From: Hermodice carunculata
Taxonomy: Eukaryota; Annelida; Polychaeta; Eunicida; Amphinomidae
Assembly (NCBI GenBank): GCA_964020975.1
Contig: CAXHWN010002588.1
Location: 1,497,310-1,561,309 of the forward strand
DNA length: 64,000 bases
Reading direction: 5' to 3'
Shown: piece by piece, positions 55,346 through 64,000 of the stretch
Layout of the letters: each line of letters opens with the position of its first letter
Position numbering within the stretch: the first letter of the stretch is position 1
Program-made: the position numbers and the translations under genes
Notes under the pieces: generated by a model
What the model was told of the DNA's origin: nothing
The model's input: the letters and a program-made list of their open reading frames with translations, nothing else
Databases searched by the model: none

Positions 55346-56957
55346 GCATACATGTGCGGTAGAGCCTTTTTTTATCGAGGAGAAGGAAGAGCTGCAACGA
55401 TCCCCGAAGAGTGGCTGCTGATACGATCCCCCCAGGAAACGATAGATTACCGCCTGAAGACACGGGGGAATAATTGCTAACTAAACTGGCCACATGTTGA
55501 CCAAACTGGCCATATGTTGCACATTCCTTTACTGCATCCTTTTTAAGTTAGCACATCCTCAACGTTATGTATTCACAGTGATCAACATGGGTCAAGGTGT
55601 TGTTAGCAACGATGAAGAGCACTTGTTCTAACATGTTCACACTATAAGAACACTGTGTCAATATGCTGCACAATTTGTCAAGCAAGATTGGAATGAAAAC
55701 CTAAAATGAGCCTACTTATGACTATGAGTGATGGAAATTGCAATGCTGTGCATAAGGGACAGGGGTAAGGGAGGGGGTTATCAGTAAACCGGAGCAGGTT
55801 ATAATTTTTCTAGAACAAGGTACGGAAAACAACAAAAATGTATAAATAATGGCTGGTGCGGAGTATGGAAAATGGAGGGGCTCCCAGTGCTCCAGGGCGG
55901 TATATGAAAATACCCCTTTCCCCAGTACAGAAACCCCCTTTATTCCCTCAGAATTTGAGAAGCCTTGTCGCTTCGCTGAGGTGGAAGTGAACCATGCCGA
56001 CGGTGACGCCGCATACCACCTTCTGTTGCTTGTACATGTATATTCGAAAGGTCTCCAACGATGTTGCTTGTATACGAGTTTGTCTTAACTGTTTGGAACG
56101 AAATTTAATCACTTGATTAAGACTCCCCTATGTGGGTGGAAGTTATCAGTGGTTATGCGCCGGTTCGACTGATGTTCAAATTGTTTTTTCCCCGAAACGA
56201 ATATAACCAACATCATCGCATATTGTTTTATTGTTTCTTCTCCATGAAAGTGTTTTAAACTCAAAATCCGGAGAACGCTCTGGCCTCTGATATACCCTTG
56301 CATTAATGTACCCATACTAAAGTTATGCACCAGATGTTTCATTAGTATCTATGACCTGTTTTTGTTCATGTGTTATTTTTTTATAAAATTCTTATCTCAT
56401 GACTATCAAATAAAACAATTCAGGAATAGAGTAATATAGTTGCCATCCGAATTTCTTGAAGTTCGGTCAATTTGGTGCTGCATTTTAAAAAACTATGTAT
56501 TTCAAAACAGTGTGTTGTCCTCCCAGAATTCCATGTATTAAAGTTATGTGTCAGATCAAAGAATATATCTGGTTCGTTAATGTGTACGAACTCTTCTTTC
56601 TAGGACATGAACGTTGTACTTTAAAACGATTTTCCCCATAATTCGAAAAGTTTACATGTTTGCATTATCTTGGCTTTAGGGGAATTTAAAAATTCATTTT
56701 ATCTAAAAAAAAAATGGGTATATAAAAGTTATAAATATTGCCGCCGCTTAAAAGAAAGGAAAAAGGTATACATTATATTATCAGGAATATTACTCTATTA
56801 CCCCTCGCTATTACAACACAGACACACCTGGAGCATGCATCACTAAATATCACGCGTCAAGGTCGTGGCAAAAATGAGACCACGAGTGCGCGGCGGTGTC
56901 TCCTCATCCTTTCCTATCGAACACATCTTGCTTTTTTTATTATGATTATGCTTTTTA
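55346..56957. other. Unassigned region
   Basis: Short frames only (55849-56088 begins MAGAEYGKWRGSQCS and is rich in Pro/Glu), none recognised. Confidence 0.4.
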
Positions 56958-57132
<175 letters not shown>

Positions 57133-59899
57133 TGTGTATGTTTGTACAGGGCCTATGTACATTTTCATGTTGCATTGATTTTCCAGTGAATGAACCATGC
57201 CATAAGTTTCAGCAAAATTACAAAATCTGGTGTGTCATTTATGTGGACAGGCCTATTGTATTCCCTATTGGAAATGTTTGTAACTGGTGTGGTACTAGTG
57301 TCCACCAGCATGTAACAGCTTAGATACAACTATGTAACAGTCTGGAAAAACTGACCAACAGTAATAAGAAAACTTAAAAGTTCTTGATCTGTGAAGAACG
57401 GCGACATGATGGCAAAACACAAAGTACAGTACAGGAGAAATGTGCTGCACCTGTATGGTAATTCAGCAACTAAGATAGCAGGACGTGACTTTCCGCACAC
57501 AGCTAAAGGTAAATTCGAGCATGATGCTTTTCTAAACAAAGCTAATAAGTATATATTTCTCTATTTATCACCCAAGTGCCGTTATTATAATTGGCTTAAC
57601 CTATAAACGAAATTTACCAACATATTGGACCAATTTAGGCTGCAATAGAGGGAAACCACCATAACTTCTACAAAGCAAATACACCAACAATATATTATAT
57701 CCGTACAACAGTGTAGTTGCAGAGTTCTGTACAATTCTCACCATGGCAGCGTTCTTGAGAGTTTATTAATAACCTTTTTGGACCAGCTTGTTGATCTGCT
57801 GTGTATTTTCATAAAGTAGTCATAAATCAAGAATTTGATATTGATATACGGATTTGTGCAGTGCCCTTTTAAAGCTGATTACTTTCAATGGTAAGTTTTA
57901 AAATAAGGCAATTTTTCAATAGACACAGTCGGGCTTTGTGCCTTCATGCGTCGACCTGAAATTGACCTAATCTGTTGTAGGCCCTGTGCCTACATATGCA
58001 AAAATTTAACCGTAAGTATCAATTCCAGGAAGTCTTTACACGTGATTAAAAATGCTAGAATCTTAATTTTTTTAAGGGGTAGCTCCATGTATGTGAATAG
58101 AGTACAAGTGGCTCCGGCTGTGCTCAGGTAACAAATTAAACTGACGGCAAAGGAGGTAATGTGCAAAAGGGGAAAGAACATCAAATTTGAACATATTTCA
58201 TGAACTATCCAAGTAGCCTGAGGCCTTACAAAATATATGTATATGTGGTTTCGGTAGCCCGACAGCCGCTACCGAAAAGGCCCGGCCCTTAAAAATTTTA
58301 TGACACATAAAAAAAAAAAGTTTCAAGCCGCCCATCCCATACCAAATTTATTAAACCCTGAATGATTTTATTGTGAAAGTAACCGTCGTGTGCTGTTATT
58401 TTGGAATAAAGTCATCTCAACAACAGCATTTTATTTCAACTTAGTCTAGAGGGTTAACTTGGGCTAGGAAAACAGCATCGCTGCATATCAATGGTTGTAC
58501 GGTGAAACAGCATAGCTGCATAGCCACGGTAGTTCGGTGATCGTTATCGTAATATTTTGCTAGGTTCTAGGTGTCAGTTCTCTGAGCTACTAGGACAAGC
58601 ACCTGGTAAAGTATTTTTAAAATATGAATTACTGTCGTAACTTTATCTGCCCGCTCGATTGTGTCTGAAGCATTTATCATCGTAAGTTACAAATCAAATA
58701 GCGACACAATACTCTGGCAGACCATACACGTATTAATATTGGCGAGCACCTTTTTGAACATGGCGCAATGCATTGTGGGAGTAAGAGACCCAATAAATAA
58801 TATACACCATTCAACAGCACATATCATATCATTATTGATGCTCAGAAATATATGCGCAATATATACTTTTGGTTTCACATATTCACCCCCTCCCCCGCCC
58901 AAGATCATTCCATTAATATCCGCATTTAAAAATCATTGCAATTGGGTGTGGGATCCACAATTCCCAAAAGGGCAGCCAAATCCTGCGGGTTAGTCCTAAA
59001 TGGATATTTTGAAGAGGTAGTATCCGAGATATATGTATGATAAGTGTTAACGGAATCTTAATTTTTTGAATGAATGTAATGTACAATATATAATGGGATT
59101 TTTCCAGTGTGAGCATTACCTAAAAATGTAAATACATTGCGTTAAAGCTACCAGTTGTGGGCGGCGGTGGGCACCAGAATAGGAATATTGTATTAGACAG
59201 TGAAGTCGCCCCCAAGCTATGAATTAAGTAGCAGCACTGGGCGGAGGAGCCAAGAGCCTCCACATGGCCAAAGATCGAGCTTAGTGGAGAAGGTTGCCGA
59301 GCGAGTGGATACAGGTCCGAAACTACTAGCGGGTTTTTATATAATTGATCACTAGAAACAGATAAGATATTGTTTGTCAAAAGATACCTTAGTATTATAT
59401 GAGATCATATGTGCCATTAAGGTTCGAAAGTAAAATGTCTTAATATACATGTAGAAGACATGACTGTCATATCCTTTGGTCATGCATGGAAGAAAATCAA
59501 ACACGATATGGTTTGCACATATAACAAAAATAAAACCAAAAAAATCGCCAACTTTAGAGAGTTTTACCTAGTTATAGTCATGTTATGCAGGATATTTTTT
59601 CGAACAGCACTCCAATAGAGCCAATTCTAACCAAATTTGCTGGATCAAGGCAAACGTTTTGCAGTCTTGTCCCGGTACAGTGGATTAGTATTCGCCAAGC
59701 TCCGACTGAACTGAGTTACAAAACCCATGTTAATTCGAAATGCAATAATTCCCAGTGGTCCCAAAGAGTAGCTTTTATTGGCCTGTAATTTTGTCCATTA
59801 AAAGGCATGGGCTATGTTTAACGAATAAAGTAATTTTAAATGTGTTGTGTATAATCTGATATTATAATGTGATATTTTGGATGGCAGTCTCATATGACA
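57133..59899. other. Unassigned region
   Basis: No convincing exon or repeat. A dyad TTTCGGTAGC/GCTACCGAAA (58249-58277) and a short duplication AACAGCATCGCTGCAT / AACAGCATAGCTGCAT (58470-58520) were noted. A frame at 57391-57606 looks coding-like but lacks support. Confidence 0.4.
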
Positions 59900-60545
59900 T
59901 CATTGCTGCACCACCGGATTGAGTTTTGGTCATAATGTCAGCTTTTGTGACTTGCTGTTGTACTACAATTGTGAAACGTCGGAAAAGCAATTCTCAATGT
60001 GTTTTCTGTCAAATAAAGGGGTTTCTTTGGTTTGGAGTAGGTTTAAAAGTACAAAGACTCTAGTTCATAACATTTTAACATGTATGTTGAACACTACTTG
60101 GCGCCATGGGTTACAATTAATTTCCTTTAGTGATCATTGCATGATATTTTCAGTGTTTGACTTTTAAGAGTGAGAAGACGAAATCCACAAGGTGTTTTGA
60201 TTCAAAGAATACATGATTTTAGTGAATATACTTACATATCAATATATCAACTGTTACGTATTTTTTTACATATCGTAAATGCTGAAGACGAATGGTTTGC
60301 CTGGAAGAATGAGTTATGTATATTTGATTCAAATGCTCCCGTTCAAAAAATGGGATTAAAGGACAAATGTAACCCATGAGAATATCGTTAACCTGATGTG
60401 TAGACGTGATTACTTGCATGAGAAAGCTGTCACCCTGAATTCATTCAGACTGTGGTCTGATTATAAAAAAGCATGCAACAAAATGATTTCAAAGTTATAT
60501 TATGTGTATAATGTGAAGCATTATTATTATGAAAATGTGACAGAC
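59900..60545 (+). mobile_element. LINE endonuclease-RT linker fragment
   Basis: Frames read FSDHCMIFSVFDF (60135-60165, the SDH motif closing the endonuclease), NAEDEWFAWKNELCIFDSNA, VQKMGLKDKCNP, then in another frame ENIVNLMCRRDYLHEKAVTL and SFRLWSDYKKACNKMISKLY (60378-60520), the linker helix region R-D-x-L-x-x-K-A ... W-x-x-Y-K-K-x-x-N-K. Both ends are missing. Frame changes occur near 60165 and 60375. Type probably CR1/Jockey-like. Confidence 0.6.
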
Positions 60546-60689
60546 GACTCAATAATCCACGTAGGTGTCAGCTAAACATTCTTCAAACGAAGAAATGCCA
60601 AGGTCCTCAAAGTGTTCACTAAGTTGATTTTCTCGCGATACAAACTGGCTCTGTTATCAGGTATCTTAAAAGCTTTCATAGAAATAACT

Positions 60690-60722
60690 CTTTTCTTTTT
60701 TCTTTTTTTTTTTTTTTTTTTA
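60690..60722. repeat. Poly(T) tract with TTTTC lead
   Basis: About 22 Ts preceded by CTTTTTTC-type repeats. Confidence 0.9.
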
Positions 60723-62749
60723 AATGCTGAAAAAAAATAAAGGTCGCAGAATGAGGAAGCGGTGCTCAGCCACACATTAAGCTTGGCTCTGTGTGTATCC
60801 ACTCTTCCATGTGCAACTCTTGTGTATAAGAGATACATGATATATCTAATTACAGAACGCGCCAATTTGTTTGTCAATTTGCAATTTTTTTTACCTTATT
60901 GGAAGTAAGAAGCGTCGAGTCGATCTGGTTAAGGAACTGCGGTCTGTTCACTCCGAGTTGGCAAGGGCATGAATTTCGAAGTAGTTCCAGTCTCTGGTGA
61001 GGAGGCCTGGAAGTTATGCCTTGACTGTGACGAATCACATAGCACATTTCAAAATCCAATATTCACGTGCAAAATATACCCCCTTTCTCGAGGAAACTGG
61101 ATACAGGGCCACTTATTGCAATAGCAAATACTGATCTTGTTCAGCATGTCTTACAAAATGAACAATTTCTCCAAATCTATATTGTTTTGGGAGGCGGGCG
61201 TATCATGGGTAGTTAGGTCATACTTTTCACATTCACTTAAGCTGTAAGTTAAATTGTGCCGCATATTCAGTTGTGGTTTAGCGGGTGTAGTTAATTGATC
61301 ACACTTTGTGTCAGTTATCCAGAGAAAGTTTGAACACTAAGTTACATTTGAAAAGAGAATACACCATATTCAAGTATACGCCGGATAAAAGAAATATAGA
61401 TAGTTCTGTGAACATCCTATCAAATAGAATTGCACAAGTCGCGGGTGCATGTCCCTATTTTCCCATCGCCCGGTCCAACCCAGAAGTGCCATACATTTTC
61501 CCCGCCACAAAGTTAGCTGTATAATATTATGCCAACTACCATTATACAGTACAGTGTCATTAGGTACTGTCGTTTTTGCCAGACTGTACGCAGTCTGGCA
61601 TTGTTTTGGTGCGAGTGATTACGACCTCCGCACACAATAATACTACTTACAGTTTCATATTATACTTTGTCAAAGATACAGTGCCAAGAAATCCACTTCA
61701 GCCCATTCACAAATGTTGGTACTCCATTGCATATATTTTCCAAATATTCTCAATAAAAATACATCGTTTTTACACATATTTTTCTCAGACTTGTGGAAAT
61801 AAGCCAATCCCCAGACGAAAAGCTTTGTACGGCATCCATGTTTGATTGACCATGCGCAGAATATACACATACGATCTCGCGCACATCTCCGATTACTTTA
61901 TAATCACATTGAACCTGTAAAGGCATTTTTGGTTATTATATTTTCAATTCATAGTTTAAATTCCGTTTCACTTCTTATACTACTTCACATCACGATTATT
62001 TACCAGTCAATTGTGATAAGGCTCTGTTGCAAGTGGTCTTCGATGAATGCTTGGTTATTTTAGCCATTGACCACTTAAGAGAAAAAGCTAAGCGACTGCC
62101 GGCACTGGACGCCCTACGTCTGACGCATGTGCACACGGTCATGAAACTACAATTAATCCATTACACAGTAGTTCAATTAACAGCTTCTGAAGAGGGGTGC
62201 GTTATGACTGCTCGCTGGTATGTATGTTAAAAAACACAGTACGGAACGCCCGGCGCTAATCATCTCGAGTCAACGTTATCTGACTATAGACAGTCCCAAG
62301 CTAGGTTTAGGGGCCTGCCTGCATAAGTATACAAGGCTACAACGTGTGTGGCGGGTTTCACTTCAAGTTTTATGTTGCAATATACCGAATTCTTAAAATT
62401 CATTTATCAATGATCTATTATAGTGGCTTCTCTCTGGCGGGACTTCGAGATTTTAAATAATGAATCAACATTTAGTGAGTTTACTTTTAGTATATTTGTT
62501 TAGAACTATCAATATTATTTTTCAAAAAGACAGGGCGCAAAGTTCAGTTTTCAAGAGCAAACTGCTGCCCTTACAAACCCAAACTAATTTAATTTATCAC
62601 AGGCAAAATCCTATTGTTTCATCGGAACTTCAGAACAGATGTTTAAGCTCCAAAATGACCAAACTGCTTCAAATTTTCAAAACATCCGGGGGCAACATAA
62701 TGATTGAATATTGTTACTTGTAAATTGCATAACGAGACTTCTCGGCAGG
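60723..62749. other. Unassigned region
   Basis: No recognised gene, RNA gene or repeat in about 2 kb; several short frames on both strands only. Confidence 0.4.
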
Positions 62750-63090
62750 AGGGCTAGACTTACACCGTACATGGGTGACCTTAACCTCATTCACAAGGTC
62801 ACGCGCCCATTTCGGGGAATTTAATTGCACAGCGGATAACTTAAGAACTACTTAAGTCAAGACTTTTACAGGATAGCGGCCGTCTGTTAAACAGCATACG
62901 TGTAAACCTTTGCCTCATTCCCAAGGTCACAGGCCCACTAACATGAAACATTGATAACTTCAGAACTATTGGGCCCAGGAGCATGCTGGTGTTTTATGAA
63001 GGTCAGACTTCCACAATACATGGATAAAATTCACCCAATCAAGGACCACTGATGTTACGAATTTCTGGGCGGAGCATGGGCTGTTGGTTT
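62750..63090 (+). repeat. 3' module of the hairpin-headed family, solo
   Basis: It matches the ends of copies A and B: ATGGGTGACCTTAACCTCAT TCACAAGGTCAC (62770-62802), CCTCATTCCCAAGGTCACAGG (62912-62932), ATGAAGGTCAGACTTCCACA (62996-63015) and GCGGAGCATGGGCTGTTGG (63069-63087). The right hairpin is lost after GGGCTGTT. No units or left hairpin precede it. Confidence 0.6.
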
Positions 63091-63493
63091 AAACATACTT
63101 TATTCAACTATAGTACATTGTTCTTGTTACAAGCATATATTTATCGATGGAGAAAGAGGGCTCAGCTCTATATTCATCCCTCTCGTGACAAAATACCAGT
63201 ATGGACACAGCACGGGTCACCTGGAGTCGGGAACATGCTGAAGATGACAACACGAAGACAAAACACATGCGGAAATGATTTGCCAGCAATTGCTTGCGGG
63301 AGAATCACTTATCCAGTCTCAAAACAAAGTGAAAAAAGCAAATAAGAAAATTATCACAACTGTAAAAGTCTATGAACAAGAGAATTGATAGATTACCTCC
63401 GGAATTTAACAATGAATATAAAATGTTAATTAATGTGATATCACACTAAACATGGAGCACAATGACTGAATATTTGAGCAACATTTCATAATA

Positions 63494-63545
<52 letters not shown>

Positions 63546-64000
63546 CACATAATAGTATATATATATTCAGAAACATATATACTTTAAGAATATCATAATA
63601 TCAAGATTTATATATTAATTGATTTATTGTGATGTATTTATGATATACATCTCCTATTTTCTGCTTTTTTGGCAATTTATGTTCTGATATGGTCATATTG
63701 TATTCTTTGACCAACATGATACACAGATCATGTTTCGTTTTTTGAATATGTATATATATACATTGATTTTATGATGTGCATATTTCTAAACCAAATGGAG
63801 TGTATCATGTTATCATATTTCTTGTGGTATTTGTGCTGAATTTAAAATAAAGAGATGAATGAAGAATATATATTGTTGTATCGCATAACCTTCCGGATTC
63901 CATTTTAGATGTCGTATTTTCATTATCTCCGAACGTGTTCAGTCACATAGTCAAAATATGGCCACCATCAACATTCACCAGAAAGCCGTTTAACTCTGAT
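63091..64000. other. Unassigned AT-rich region
   Basis: Apart from a microsatellite, no supported feature. TATATATATTCAGAAAC-like sequence around 63550-63780 is low in complexity. Confidence 0.4.
63494..63543. repeat. (AT)n microsatellite
   Basis: About 24 AT repeats; ATTTCACATAATAGTATATAT follows as a duplicate of the left flank CATTTCATAATAGTATATAT. Confidence 0.97.

Noticed and set aside
57391-57606. 71-codon frame KVQYRRNVLHLYGNSATKIA... as an exon
   Set aside because: Basic peptide with no known motif or supporting splice signals.

Overview
This is eukaryotic, AT-rich, intron- and repeat-dominated DNA with no intact multi-exon gene that I can name. The repeat content (CR1/L2-type LINEs, (CCGT)n-headed repeat families rich in GACCTTGACC/AAGGTCA modules, tRNA-type SINE, long TA and TG microsatellites) suggests a marine lophotrochozoan, most likely a mollusc. 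That is an inference from repeat style, not from a marker gene.

Layout. 1-5.5 kb: two near-complete copies (A, B) of a repeat family with a hairpin at the left end, a CGTC-rich head, alternating ~510-bp internal units carrying CTCF-like motifs, a module of TGACCT/AGGTCA half-sites and a hairpin at the right end; partial copies recur at 2.2-3.0, 29.5, 43, 51.4 and 62.8 kb. 5.5-7.9 kb: mostly unassigned, with a CCAAT-rich candidate promoter. 8.0-9.1 kb: a 1.07-kb element with terminal inverted repeats beside a decayed L1-like ORF1 (9.1-9.7 kb). 10.7-15.1 kb: three LINE remnants. 15.45-17.38 kb: a fold-back-like element with Tc1/mariner-type ends and arms built from degenerate GTTTGGAAA repeats. 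17.72-18.71 kb: a second hairpin-headed element. 18.7-27.2 kb: a CR1/Jockey-like LINE split by a 5.06-kb LINE of another kind with PHD-like and SGNH-like ORF1 and an endonuclease/RT ORF2.

27-30 kb: little recognisable. 30.1-30.8 kb: a decayed Crypton-type (DUF3504) tyrosine recombinase. 30.8-32.3 kb: two minus-strand LINE ends. 32.4-33.6 kb: a long palindrome, an array of GGGAAATTCCC dyads and a 208-bp tandem duplication. 34.6-37.6 kb: two LINE bodies head to tail. 38.3-39.1 kb (minus): two candidate host exons with good splice signals. 39.9-40.6 kb: a ~145-bp tandem repeat and an orphan transposon end. 45.0-46.8 kb (minus): another copy of the 34.6-kb LINE family. 46.9-50.6 kb: a broken copy of a PIN/FEN-like multicopy gene in two blocks. 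52.3 kb: tRNA-derived SINE. 54.4-55.3 kb: pogo/Tigger-like non-autonomous element. 59.9-60.5 kb: a LINE linker fragment. The rest is unassigned.

Nothing here forms an operon or pathway. The interest lies in the repeat architecture: two sequence-distinct families share the same plan (end hairpin, CCGT run, internal units, inverted TGACCTT/AAGGTCA sites), and the hairpin of one shows compensatory base-pair changes between copies. I saw no LTR retroelement, CRISPR array, rRNA or stand-alone tRNA. All homology calls are from recognition of motifs; no searches were run.
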